Shown here in pieces: positions 23,215-34,612 of a stretch of 64,000 nucleotides of DNA. A model generated the notes under the pieces. It was given only the letters and a program-made list of their open reading frames with translations, did not search any database and was not told the DNA's origin. The first letter of the stretch is position 1. Every line of letters begins with the position of its first letter. The translations under genes were made by a program, and so were the position numbers. The stretch comes from Omphiscola glabra (Eukaryota; Mollusca; Gastropoda; Lymnaeidae). The stretch lies in contig OZ024794.1 in the NCBI GenBank assembly GCA_964017045.1, forward strand, positions 53,164,608 through 53,228,607, read 5' to 3'.

Positions 23215-23700
23215 GTGAGACTGGGTGATTGACAGGGCCTGAGACTGCGTGATTGACAGGGCCTGAGACTGGGTGATTGACATGCGCCTGAGACTGGGGA
23301 ATTGACAGGGCCCGAGACTGGGTGATTGACAGGGCCTGAGACTGGGTGATTGACAGGGCCTGAGACTGGGTGATATACAGGGCCTGAGAATGGGTGATTG
23401 ACAGGGCTTGAGACTGGGTGATTGAAAGGGCCTGAGTCTGGGTTATTGTCAGGCCCTGAGACTGGGTGATTGACAGGGCCTGAGACTGGGTGATTTTCAG
23501 GGCCTGAGACTGGGTGATTGACAAGGCCTGAGACGGGGTGATTGACAGGGCCTGAGTCTGGGTGATTGCCAGGGCCTGAGACTGGGTGATTGTCAGGGCC
23601 TGAGACGGGGTGATTGACAGGGCCTGAGACTGGGTAATTGATAGGCCCTGAGACGGGGGGATTGACAGGATCTCATACTGAGTGATTCACAGGGCTTCAG
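23215..23700. repeat. 24-bp minisatellite, about 20 units
   Basis: Unit gagactgggtgattgacagg plus gcct, with many single-base variants. Confidence 0.95.
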
Positions 23701-23817
23701 ACTACACAATCCATTTTAGAAGAACGATTACCCGTTAAAGTTTGTATGTGATGATAATGATCAAATTACAAGGAGTGATTTAGATATAACATTTCTTTTT
23801 ACTACGGCCAGTTTTGT

Positions 23818-24340
23818 TAGATGTTAATATGTTAGTTCTTCACATCATCTTCATCTGCTTACTTGTTAGTTTTTCCCATCATCTTCATCTGCCTACTTGT
23901 TAGTTCCTCCCATCACCCACATCTGCTTACTTGTTAGTTCCTCTAATCATCCACATCTGCTTACTTGTTAGTTCTTCCCATCACCCACTTCTGCTTACTT
24001 GTTAGTTCTTCCCATCACCCACATCTGCTTACTTGCTAGTTCTTCCCATCACCCACATCTGCTTACTTGCTAGTTCTTCCCATCACCCACATCTGCTTAC
24101 TTGTTAGTTCTTCCCATCACCCACATCTGCTTACTTGTTAGTTCCTCCCATCACCCACATCTGCTTACTTGTTAGTTCTTCCCATCACCCACATCTGCTT
24201 ACTTGTTAGTTCTTCCCATCACCCACATCTGCTTACTTGTTAGTTCTTCCCATCACCCACATCTGCTTACTTGTTAGTTCCTCCCATCATCCACATCTAC
24301 TTACTTGTTAGTTCCTCCCATTATCGACATCTACTTACTC
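23818..24340. repeat. 34-bp minisatellite, about 15 units
   Basis: Unit cttacttgttagttcttccc followed by atcacccacatctg. Edge units are the most diverged. Confidence 0.95.
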
Positions 24341-24574
24341 CCAACAGTAAAACAGTAAATAACGTTTGCTGTTCGTTAAGTTACTTTTCCACGCTTTCTT
24401 TGTTTTTTCGTTGCTCTTTGCTGTAGTTTTTTTACAGCCGATAAGATAACATGAGATAAAAGTATCCACATTCTGCAAATAGCACTTTTAAATACAGCAC
24501 ATGTGCGCATTATGTGTCAACATTAATCAACCCCAGCGACCAGACCCCCATCCCTTAGTGGAGGCCTGCACAAC

Positions 24575-25260
24575 CCGCCAGCACCCACTTTGCGGCCCGC
24601 CAGCACCCACTTTGCGGCCCGCCAGCACCCCCTTTGCGGCCCGCCAGCACCCACTTTGCGGCCCGCAAGCACCCACTTTGCGGCCCGCCAGCACCCCCTT
24701 TGCGGCCCGCCAGCACCCACTTTGCGGCCCGCAAGCACCCACTTTGCGGCCCGCCAGCACCCACTTTGCGGCCCGCCAGCACCCCCTTTGCGGCCCGCCA
24801 GCACCCACTTTGCGGCCCGCAAGCACCCACTTTGCGGCCCGCCAGCACCCACTTTGCGGCCCGCCAGCACCCACTTTGCGGCCCGCCAGCACCCACTTTG
24901 CGGCCCGCCAGCACCCACTTTGAGGCCCGCCAGCACCCACTTTGCGGCCCGCCAGCACCCACTTTGTGGCCCGCCAGCACCCACTTTGAGGCCCGCCAGC
25001 ACCCACTTTGCGGCCCGCCAGCACCCACTTTGAGGCCCGCCAGCACCCACTTTGTGGCCCGCCAGCACCCACTTTGTGGCCCGCCAGCACCCACTTTGCG
25101 GCCCGCCAGCACCCACTTTGAGGCCCGCCAGCACCCACTTTGAGGCCCGCCAGCACCCACTTTGCGGCCCGCCAGCACCCACTTTGCGGCCCGCCAGCAC
25201 CCACTTTGCGGCCCGCCAGCACCCACTTTGCGGCCCGAAGGTTCCCACTTTGTGGCCCGC
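24575..25260. repeat. 22-bp GC-rich minisatellite, about 31 units
   Basis: Unit cccgccagcacccactttgc plus gg. Because three units make 66 bp, all six frames are largely open. Diverged cggcccgc- and ccgcacaagc-like pieces continue to about 25420, suggesting the unit arose from an older transposon end. Confidence 0.96.
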
Positions 25261-25429
25261 GAAGCAACGAAACATTCTTTATTTTTATTATTTTTAATAG
25301 GTTTCCCCCTGTCCCATTTTCCTTTGCCCCGCACAAGCACTGTCCTGTTTTATTGTGGCCCGCACAAGCTTTTCATAAAGTATTACGGCCCGCCTTCCTT
25401 ATTGAGTTGTGCGGACCTGCCTTAGATAC

Positions 25430-25877
25430 ACACGGGTGTATTTTTTCAGTATTTATAGATATAGTTCTAAGGTTAAATAGAATTCCTTCAGCAGTAGAAG
25501 TTGATAATAGATTTTTTTTTTAAACCCTCATACAAAACAACAACATACCAAATCATAAACTGATGTATGTTACGTTATATGGCCATTGACTTCAAAGTCT
25601 GTTTAAATGTCAAGTCGTCGAAAAACGTGAGAAACATTCATTAGTAGTGGCTATCTCTGAGGCAACCAAATATACAATTGAAATATGATATGTCCACTTT
25701 GCTTAAGGCTATTGTATGCATGAAAGAGGCTATAGTTATTTTCTCTAGAATCCCAAATATCATAGTATTATCGGAAATGTTAATGTCCATTAAGTCAGAC
25801 TCGTGAATTTCATGAAATAAAAAACATTACTGAATATACAAAAAGAATTTTAAAAAAAAAAAAATGTTTTATCCTAA
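25430..25877. other. AT-rich region with no recognised gene
   Basis: Nothing assignable. Confidence 0.5.
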
Positions 25878-26065
25878 CAGAAGACAAAGAAAAAGATGGG
25901 AAGATAATATCAAAGAATGGACGGGATTAAAACTAGGCGATGCTATGCGTAGGGCAGAAGACTAGTGTAGAGGAATGGAGAAGAATAGTGTACATCTGTC
26001 ATCTGTGGCGCCCCAACGGTCGAAGGACTACGGGACCCGATGATGATGAAGATGATGATGATGAT
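25878..26065 (+). mobile_element. LINE 3' fragment ending in (GAT)n
   Basis: The end of an RT ORF reads RRQRKRWEDNIKEWTGLKLG, DAMRRAED, then VAPQRSKDYGT-like codons and a TGA inside a gatgatgat tail. Compared with the copy at 33751 it has extra bases near 25965-26005 that break the frame. It is heavily 5'-truncated. Confidence 0.8.
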
Positions 26066-26069
26066 TTTA

Positions 26070-26860
26070 ACGTAAATGCTTAAATATTTTTAAATATTTA
26101 AATATATATATATAAATACAAATTATATATTTTTTATTATTATATCATAATTATAAAAAAATATTTCTCATGATTTACAAAATATGTAAAATACAACTTA
26201 TATATTTAGAGCTTAGTTGTCATTTGGAGAAATTGCTACTGTTAAAACAAAATTCAAATTCTGAAATCGATAAAATATTTCATTCACTTATGAAGAATTA
26301 ATTATATTTTTTTGTAAATCAATTTTTAATAATATTTGAATTACATTTAGAATTAAACTAATAAAATGACTGTTTTGTTTCCGAAATGATCAAAACTCTT
26401 TAGATACGTTTAATTCATTTTTTTTTTAAAATAGCGTTTATTTGTTTCGGATTTTCTTGTGAAATTTGTTTATTCGTTTTTTTTTCTTTTTCAATTTTTT
26501 TATAATTAGTAACTGAATTCAATCATTTTGAAGCTGACTTGTTTATTGGGCCCTCGACGATGAATGTGGCCAGAGAAATGTAAACAGAAATGACAAAAAT
26601 TAATACTTTTGACTAAGCGGTTTTACTTAGCTTGCAATTGTGCCTGTTCTTTTGTTTGTTTGTGTGTTGCATATCAGTTTTGACACACTTCCTGGTCTCC
26701 AACTGAGGAGAAACTTGTACACTTCTCCGCCCCGATGACGATACAACCAGGACATAATTGATGATATAAGAGTCAATCGAGACTGAAAAGTATCAAAATA
26801 AAACAAAGATCAGCAGTAAAGATAGACTCATTGATCTTGTTTAAAATGTCACTCAGAACG
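26070..26860. other. Very AT-rich region with no recognised gene
   Basis: A- and T-runs and (TA)n pieces only. Confidence 0.55.
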
Positions 26861-26861
26861 A

Positions 26862-27450
26862 CGCTCCAAACATCATGTCTAGGCTTTCCAAACATGGTGT
26901 CCAGGCGTTCCAAACATGATCTCCTGGCCTTTCAAACGTGATATCAAGGCGTTCAAAACATGATGCCCTGGCTTTCGAAACATGATGTCTAGGCGTTCCA
27001 AACATGATGTCCAGGCGTTCCAAACATGATCTCCTGGCCTTTCAAACGTGATATCAAGGCGTTCAAAACATGATGCCCTGGCGTTCCAAACATGATGTCA
27101 AGGCGTTCCAAACATGATGTCCAGGCTTTCCAAACATGATTTCCAGACGTTCCAAACGTGATGTCCTGGCGTTCCATACAGGATCTCCTGGCCTTTCAAA
27201 CGTGATATCAAGGCGTTCCAAACATGATGCCCTGGCGTTCCAAACATGATGTCTAGGCGTTCCAAACATGATGTCCAGGCGTTCCAAACATGATTTCCAG
27301 ACGTTCCAAACGTGATGTCCTGGTGTTCCAAACATGATGTCCAGGCGTTCCAAACATTATGTCCAGGCGTTCCAAACGTGATGTCTTGGTGTTCCAAACA
27401 TGATATAATGGCGTTCCAAACTTGATCTCCAGGCGTTCCAAACCATGATC
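26862..27450. repeat. 22-bp minisatellite, about 26 units
   Basis: Unit gcgttccaaacatgatgtcc plus ag. Several multi-unit blocks (for example around 26925-27080 and 27185-27240) are near-duplicates, implying block duplication. Confidence 0.95.
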
Positions 27451-27454
27451 TCTG

Positions 27455-28795
27455 TATTTAAAAAGTTTAATTTAGAAACTCCAAGTTCTCATAAGTTACG
27501 CTCCACAACATGTCGGAATAGCAGTCATACTACTTTTGGATTGTATCTTAAATATTATCATGTACTCGTTTTTTAATAAAAAGCGTGTTTTTCAAACGTT
27601 ATATGTGTTCAAATGTTGCTTTTTTAAAAAAAAAATGATTCCGAAATATATGCGTTCATTGTCATGTGAAGTTTAAAGAATATAATTTTGAAAACAATAC
27701 ATTCTTTGCTGACTAAGACTTTATCTGACTGTATTTTTCATCCCTTGGCCATTCACTCCATTTTGTTGATGCTGGAATTTGGTGTAGAATGGTTGCGCGA
27801 ACGTTTTTGTCAAGATACATATTAATTATTTATAAATGACGAACTCTTTGTAAAGATGGTGCGTGCAGATACAGCGGTCAGTTGAGTTATAACAGTGTAA
27901 CTTCGTGTCTCATATTTTGATGTTGGATGGAATCAATTGAGAGGCAACAATTGTAGAGATGTAAGGGGCGAGTTAAATCAGACATACGTTGGAAGAGTTG
28001 TGTTATGAGTTTGTGCTATGGTAAAGTGTGCGATAATTGTGAGGACAGTAGTAGAGATAATTAATGAACACAGAAGAGAACACATATATATTTATGGATG
28101 TTTTGCATTATAGTGAATTTATTCATTTATCATGTGACTACGCTCTAACTGTAATAAAATGCCTATTGAATGATCAAGGGAATCGGTAATTAGTGTGACT
28201 AGGTTCATAATACCTTGATGTGGCAGTGACTGTTATATTATAGGCTTACCTAACCACCTCCCCGGCATCAACAACAACATGGTGAACGGTTACACATGTG
28301 ATGTAAAGGTGGTGTGTGCAGATGTAGTTGTCAGTTGGGATATTACTTTCATTTCGTTTGGTTGAGATATAAGCTTAGTGAAGAACGTTTGCTTGATATG
28401 AGCATATCTTGAGCTATTGAACAGTAGAATGCGAGTTCACCCAAACATCAGTACTTTCAAAGAACCAAGATGTAGAGGCTTGAACTGAACCTGCAGCGGT
28501 GTTGAATTTATAAGGGCTAGGAACAACAAAAGGGGTGGTGCGCATTATTCTGGGAAGACGTTTTTTTTTTAAATTGAAGTGTTTAGCCCCTTTATATTGT
28601 TTTGATTATCGGTGACAAAATAGGGGTCAATGAAATATATTTGTTTTTGCCCAAAACGAGAGGAAAATAAAATCAGTGCCAAAAGTCTTTATTGTTCTCT
28701 TTGTCATTTGCTGCCTACATCTGGTAGCTCAACATTTCAGACTCCAATTACATCACACACGACATTGCTTCTCATGGTGATGATTCCAAAGACAT
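27455..28795. other. Region with no recognised gene
   Basis: 27851-27895 and 28300-28345 are diverged copies of each other (tgtaaag.tggtg.gtgcagat), so part of it is an old duplication or a dispersed repeat. Confidence 0.5.
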
Positions 28796-28808
28796 CACAC
28801 ACGACATT

Positions 28809-28957
28809 CTTCTTCTTCTTAGTGTGCCTTTTTACCCCGTCTGGGGCGTAGTCCGTCCAAAAGAATTTTCCATTCATCACGGTCATGTACTTTCCTTTCC
28901 AGTTGCTTCCAGGTGTATCCATATTTTGCGTGTCTGCCTCTAGCTCGCGGCTCCATT
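28809..28957 (-). mobile_element. LINE 3' fragment with 12-bp target duplication
   Basis: On the minus strand it encodes the tail of the same LINE family as 51250-51842 (GKFFWTDYAPDGVKRH). It ends in an AAG-rich tail. It is bounded by an exact duplication, acacacgacatt (28797-28808 and 28958-28969). Confidence 0.85.
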
Positions 28958-29228
28958 ACACACGACATTGCTTATCATAAATGTGTAGCTGTAATGGAAG
29001 GAGACCTGCCTTATACAAATCAAATTGTTTTCTTACTTTGGAATACAAAGTTATAATTCTATTCCAATACAATGACATTTTGACACGAGTTATACTCATC
29101 TACTAGCCCTTCAGAGGCTAAAGGATAAGGTCATTTTAGAAATGGTTATCTTTAACGCGATTCGAACATTTTCTTTTCAAGGACGTCATATATTTGGTTA
29201 AAACCCAATTTTGTTCTGATTAATGCAG

Positions 29229-29295
29229 TTGTTGTAGTTGTTGTTGTTGTTGTTGTTGTAGTTGCTATAGTTGTTTTAGTTGTTGTAGTTTTTAA
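29229..29295. repeat. (GTT)n microsatellite, imperfect
   Basis: ttgttgtag-type repeats with a few substitutions. Confidence 0.9.
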
Positions 29296-29896
29296 GTAGG
29301 GCCTCGTCGGCAAAAGATACATTTAAATCAACGTTGAAAGATTGGTGCCAATGGTTTTGCCTTCCAGATGCATGCAACTTGCGCACATTGTGAAGAAATA
29401 ACTATAGGAATTATACATCATTTCTGCAAAGTTATTGGCTATTTTTCTTTTAAATGATAACCATCGCAATCATCTAGAAAATCGCATCTTATCGTACCAA
29501 TCGTACATTTAAAAAAAAAAAAATTGAATTGTTTTCATGAAATATGTGAGTCGTGCTGCAATTTATTCCGTTGGTTTATCCCCTCCTCTTTTTTCTTCTG
29601 TTTAAGCAATGCATTTCTTCCTACAATGGAATTGTAATTATTTATTTATTTATTTATTCTTAGGTGTGACGGTGAAATCAAATTTACTGTGTGAAACGAA
29701 ACAATGTGCGGTAGCATTACGTCAGGTTTAGAAAACTCTGCCTTAGAACCCATTAGCCGTTATTTACAAATATTATAATCAGTGTTTTTTGGGGATCCGG
29801 TTCTGGTCCGGTTATTCACTTTGGACATTACATCCAAGCCAGTTTGTAAAAATGCTATTTTTTGTTTTTTTAAAGTTTGTTTTAAAAAAACGACAT

Positions 29897-30037
29897 CTCC
29901 TTCCGACGGTTCAACCCACAAGTTTTGAACACCTTCGTATTGCTTCCCACGGTTCAACCCACAAGTTTTGAACACCTTCGTATTCCTTCCAACAGTTCCA
30001 CCCACAAGTTTTGAACATCTTCGTATTCCTTCCAATC
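29897..30037. repeat. About 47-bp tandem repeat, 3 units
   Basis: Units contain cggttcaacccacaagtttt followed by gaacaccttcgtattccttcc. It lies about 450 bp upstream of the APGWamide promoter. Confidence 0.9.
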
Positions 30038-30452
30038 TGATAACCAGAACGCGTAACTTCTACGACGCCAGCGATGACCCCTGTCGTCCACCCACCGTGC
30101 ACAACCCGCACCAACTAAAGAAGCTAATACTTGAGACGTTACATGTCGGATGCCACCGGCTTTTAGCAGCGTCTCCACGAGCGGGCCCACGTCGTCCACT
30201 CACCGCCTTCCCGTGTGCCGTCTGCCCCGCCGCCTCCCAGCACACTGTCTGCCCACCACCGCCTCTCTGGTACCGCCTGCCTACACCGCAGCAGCAGCAG
30301 CGCTTTAACTGGAACACGTGTCACCGATTGTAAGGGTAAAAGGCGGCTGAGCTTATAATAAAAAAGAAGATGAAAAAATAAAATAGAGGGTGACCAAATA
30401 AAAAAAAGAAAAAAAAAACAAGAAAAGAAAAGAAAAAACTTCTCATGTCGGC

Positions 30453-30487
30453 TATATAAAGTTTGTAACCTCTCCATCTGGTCATTA
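30453..30487 (+). promoter_or_regulatory. Predicted core promoter of the APGWamide gene (TATA box and initiator)
   Basis: TATATAAA at 30453-30460 is followed by TCATTA at 30482-30487. The A at 30484 lies 31 bp from the first T of the TATA box, the classical spacing. This predicts a 180-nt 5' leader. No intron borders are needed between it and the ATG. This is a prediction; cap-site data would decide it. Confidence 0.5.
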
Positions 30488-30663
30488 AATGCATAGAGGA
30501 GTTTAAAGGGCAACTCGCTAACTCGCTGCCCCTCAAAGTCACCAAGGATTCGCCGCCAAGGTTTTCTTTTTTATTCGGGGAGGAAAAAAACAACAGGATT
30601 TCTTTTCTAAACGTAGCTTTATCATTCAACAGTTAGAAACATCCCGTAAAATAGATAGACAAC

Positions 30664-31266
30664 ATGCGTGTGGACAGTTGGTCGTACGTCTCTATCATGT
30701 TTGCTCAACTTGCTGTTATTGCCTCAGTCATGTTATTTGACCTCACTGCATCCGTGGAGTCTACTTCGTTATCAGGATCTTCCACCGAGAGCCTACAGAC
30801 GTCCAGCAGACACAAGAGAGCCCCAGGCTGGGGAAAGAGAAACAGTTTAAACGAGGAAATCCTTGAAGAATCTGATAACTCGCAAGAACTTTTGGAGAGC
30901 GTCGAGGATCTGAAGCGGGCGCCGGGCTGGGGAAAGAGGTCCAGTGAACTAGCGTTTGACAGCGCCCTGGCGGCTGAAAAGCGGGCGCCCGGATGGGGCA
31001 AGAGAAGTGAAGAGCTCGATCTGGACGATGACAGCGTGGATCAAGACAAGCGTGCACCGGGATGGGGCAAACGGGCGCCAGGATGGGGGAAGCGCGCACC
31101 GGGATGGGGAAAACGGGCGCCCGGATGGGGTAAAAGAGCTCCAGGCTGGGGAAAACGGGCGCCAGGATGGGGCAAGAGAGCTCCGGGATGGGGCAAACGA
31201 TCTGGCGGCGACTACTGTGAAACGCTGAAGGAGGTTGCAGACGAATATATCTTGTTATCCTATAAG
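30664..31266 (+). CDS. APGWamide neuropeptide preprohormone, first coding exon (partial)
   Basis: The precursor of APGWamide, an amidated tetrapeptide that in gastropods controls male copulatory organs. ATG at 30664 is preceded by an in-frame TAG at 30652, so this is the start. Residues 1-30 form a signal peptide (hydrophobic VSIMFAQLAVIASVMLF). APGWGKR units start at residues 53, 86 and 108, and seven run head-to-tail at 131-179. That makes ten peptides, each cut at KR with Gly as amide donor. Acidic spacers separate the first units. Residues 180-201 (SGGDYCETLKEVADEYILLS, then YK) start the C-terminal peptide. The exon ends at AAG|GTAAGT (31266/31267) on a codon boundary. The frame read on to TGA at 31288 adds VSHKHLY, which is probably intronic. 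Ten copies agrees with what I recall for Lymnaea. The final exon is not firmly located. Confidence 0.96.
31054..31200 (+). repeat. Coding 21-bp tandem repeat (seven APGWGKR units)
   Basis: Seven adjacent 21-bp units inside the preprohormone exon. The units differ only at synonymous positions (Ala gca/gcg/gct; Pro ccg/cca/ccc; Gly, Lys and Arg codons varied), while every peptide is identical. Confidence 0.95.
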
Positions 31267-31744
31267 GTAAGTCACAAACATCTGTATTGAATGTTACCCT
31301 TAGAGTTGGAAGTCACAACACATGTGATGATTGTTAGGAGTAAAACTGTGGGTTTTTTTGTCGTTGTACAAAGTAATACTATAAGTAACCACGTCAAATA
31401 AACGAACCACTTAAAGGTAATGAATATATATTTAGTATTCTAAATGGTTGCTTTTAAAACAAAATTACTCTCTTGTTGATCGACAAATGATGTCGCATAG
31501 TAAGGCATTTCTTTAAGCGTTATCGCACTTGAAAAATTTTGATTAAAAGAAAGAAACTGCTTGATGATATTTTGATTTTAAAAAAAAATGATTTATGCGA
31601 AAATAGTGTGACGCGATTGTTTGAATAAGATCAGCTATTTATCAACGTACACTATGTGTACTCATGATATTTCCCCATACAACAAAAATCCTTTGTTTAT
31701 TATTAATTTTGTAGACACACTTACGCCCATTGTAATGTACATGT
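31267..31744 (+). other. Start of the APGWamide intron
   Basis: Begins with the consensus donor GTAAGT. AT-rich and without further features before the 52-bp array. Confidence 0.7.
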
Positions 31745-33610
31745 TTTCTTACCCAATATATTTGACCTATCAGGTCTCTTAAAGTAGACCTTTGTTCTTC
31801 TCATCCACTACATTTGACATATCAGGTCTCTCATAGTTGACCTTTGTTCTTCTCATCCACTACATTTGACCTATCAGGTCTCTCATAGTAGACCTTTGTT
31901 CTTCTCATCCACTACATTTGACCTATCAGGTCTCTCATAGTAGACCTTTATTCTTCTCATCCACTACATTAGACCTATCAGGTCTCTTATAGTAGACCTT
32001 TGTTCTTCTCATCCACTACATTTGACATATCAGGTCTCTCATAGTTGACCTTTATTCTTCTCATCCACTACATTTGACCTATCAGGTCTCTCATAGTAGA
32101 CCTTTGTTCTTCTCATCCACTACATTTGACCTATCAGGTCTCTCATAGTAGAACTTTGTTCTTCTCATCCACTACATTTGACCTATCAGATCTCTCATAG
32201 TAGACCTTTGTTCTTCTCATCCACTACATTTGACCTATCAGGTCTCTCATAGTAGACCTTTGTTCTTCTCATCACCTACATTTGACCTATCAGGTCTCTC
32301 ATAGTAGACCTTTATTCTTCTCATCCACTATATTTGGCCCATCGTGTCTTTTGTATTATACCTTCGTTCTTCTCATCCACTACATTTGACCTATCAGGTC
32401 TCTCATAGTAGACCTTTATTCTTCTTATCCACTACATTTGGCCCATCGTGTCTCTTGTATTATACCTTCGTTCTTCTCATCACCTACATTTGACCTATCA
32501 GATCTCTCATAGTAGACGTTTGTTCTTCTCATCCACTACATTTGACCTATCAGGTCTCTCATAGTAGAACTTTGTTCTTCTCATCCACTACATTTGACCT
32601 ATCAGATCTCTCATAGTAGACCTTTGTTCTTCTCATCCACTACATTTGACCTATCAGGTCTCTCATAGTAGACCTTTATTCTTCTCATCCACTACATTAG
32701 ACCTATCAGGTCTCTTATAGTAGACCTTTGTTCTTCTCATCCACTACATTTGACATATCAGGTCTCTCATAGTTGACCTTTATTCTTCTCATCCACTACA
32801 TTTGACCTATCAGGTCTCTCATAGTAGACCTTTGTTCTTCTCATCCACTACATTTGACCTATCAGGTCTCTCATAGTAGAACTTTGTTCTTCTCATCCAC
32901 TACATTTGACCTATCAGATCTCTCATAGTAGACCTTTGTTCTTCTCATCCACTACATTTGACCTATCAGGTCTCTCATAGTAGACCTTTGTTCTTCTCAT
33001 CACCTACATTTGACCTATCAGGTCTCTCATAGTAGACCTTTATTCTTCTCATCCACTATATTTGGCCCATCGTGTCTTTTGTATTATACCTTCGTTCTTC
33101 TCATCCACTACATTTGACCTATCAGGTCTCTCATAGTAGACCTTTATTCTTCTCATCCACTTCATTTGGCCCATCGTGTCTCTTGTATTATACCTTCGTT
33201 CTTCTCATCACCTACATTTGACCTATCAGATCTCTCATAGTAGACGTTTGTTCTTCTCATCCACTACATTTGACCTATCAGGTCTCTCATAGTAGACCTT
33301 TGTTCTTCTCATCCACTACATTTGACCTATCAGGTCTCTCATAGTAGACCTTTATTCTTCTCATCCACTACATTTGGCCCATCGTATCTCTCATAGTAGA
33401 CCTTTGTTCTTCTCATCCACTACATTTGACCTATCAGGTCTCTCATAGTAGACCTTTGTTCTTCTCATCACCTACATTTGACCTATCAGGTCTCTCATAG
33501 TAGACCTTTATTCTTCTCATCCACTACATTTGGCCCATCGTGTCTCTTGTATTAGACCTTCGTTCTTCTCATCCACTACATTAGACCTATCAGGTCTATT
33601 GTATAACTGT
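31745..33610. repeat. 52-bp minisatellite with 728-bp higher-order repeat, about 36 units
   Basis: Unit acatttgacctatcaggtct, then ctcatagtagacctttgttc, then ttctcatccact. Rare variants recur exactly 728 bp (14 units) apart: acattag at 31966 and 32694, cacctaca at 32273 and 33001. A block of 14 units was therefore duplicated. It lies within the presumed APGWamide intron. Confidence 0.96.
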
Positions 33611-33750
33611 CTCTCATTTTAGAGTTTTATTCATCTTACTACGTCTATATCAGTTGAATCATTCTCATATCTATTTTTTTCCCCGAGAAATGAAACTTGA
33701 AACCATACAAAATATTTAGTCAGGCTAATGCATTCTGTAACGGTATATTA

Positions 33751-33916
33751 CATAAAGAAAAAGATGGGAAGATAATATCAAAGAATGGACGGGATTAAAA
33801 CTAGGCGATGCTATGCGTAGGGCAGAAGACCGAGAGGAATGGAGAAGAATAGTGTACATGTCATCTGTGGCGTCCCAACGGTCGAAGGACTACGGGACCT
33901 GATGATGATGATGATG
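33751..33916 (+). mobile_element. LINE 3' fragment with 12-bp target duplication
   Basis: Encodes WEDNIKEWTGLKLGDAMRRA, then EDREEWRRIVYMSSVA and SKDYGT followed by TGA in a (GAT)n tail; the frame is intact. It is bounded by aacggtatatta on both sides (33739-33750 and 33917-33928). It is the same family as 25878-26065. Confidence 0.88.
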
Positions 33917-34377
33917 AACGGTATATTATCATTACAAGGATTAAAATATATACATTCAAGAGTGCGCTTAATGCTACACTATTACAACACATTTTCACAA
34001 TCGGACCGAGCGGTCTCTGCATTGATTTACATATCTATATTAGGGACATCACCACAACTAAAAATTAAGTATCGTTTCGCATTCCTATATTACTAAAATT
34101 GGTTTCAGGCTGAGACATTTTATAGCAAAAATCTAGTGATTTAAAATAAAAATGAATTCAGAAAAATAAAACAAAGAAAAAAAAATAGTTTCAATGCCAG
34201 ACGGCAAATAATGTTTTTTTAAAATACATTTTAATAATTTACGTGAGATATCTCCTTAGTCGAATGGACCATTGATTCGTTGAGTTTGTGTGTGGGTTAT
34301 TTTTAATGGAGAAGTCATATTTATTTTAGGCGAAATGGACAAGCTGTATAACAAAGCAATGTAACGTTGCTATGATT

Positions 34378-34612
34378 TTGCAGTGTAACATGGTTCTATA
34401 AGTTGGTAGTGTAACATGGTTCTATAAGTTGGTACTGTGACATGTTCCTAAAAATTGGCAGTGTAACATGGTCCTATAAGTTGGCAGTGTAACATGGTTC
34501 TATAAGTTGGTACTGTGACATGTTCCTAAAAATTGGCAGTGTAACATGGTCCTATAAGTTGGCAGTGTAACATGGTCCTATAAGTTGGCAGTGTAACATG
34601 GTCCTATAAGTT
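34378..34612. repeat. 26-bp minisatellite, left part
   Basis: Unit ttggcagtgtaacatggtcc plus tataag, about nine units. It is interrupted at 34612 by the LINE and resumes at 38294. Confidence 0.93.

Noticed and set aside
24523..25336. Long open frames (up to 269 codons) on both strands
   Set aside because: They are created by the 22-bp array (three units = 22 codons) and are open in nearly every frame. There is no gene structure or recognisable domain.
26095..26160. AT-rich stretch as a possible replication origin or matrix attachment site
   Set aside because: AT-richness alone is not evidence; similar stretches occur all over the window.
31267..31290. APGWamide ORF continuing to the TGA with VSHKHLY
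   Set aside because: The bases from 31267 are a consensus donor (AAG|GTAAGT), so these codons are most likely intronic.
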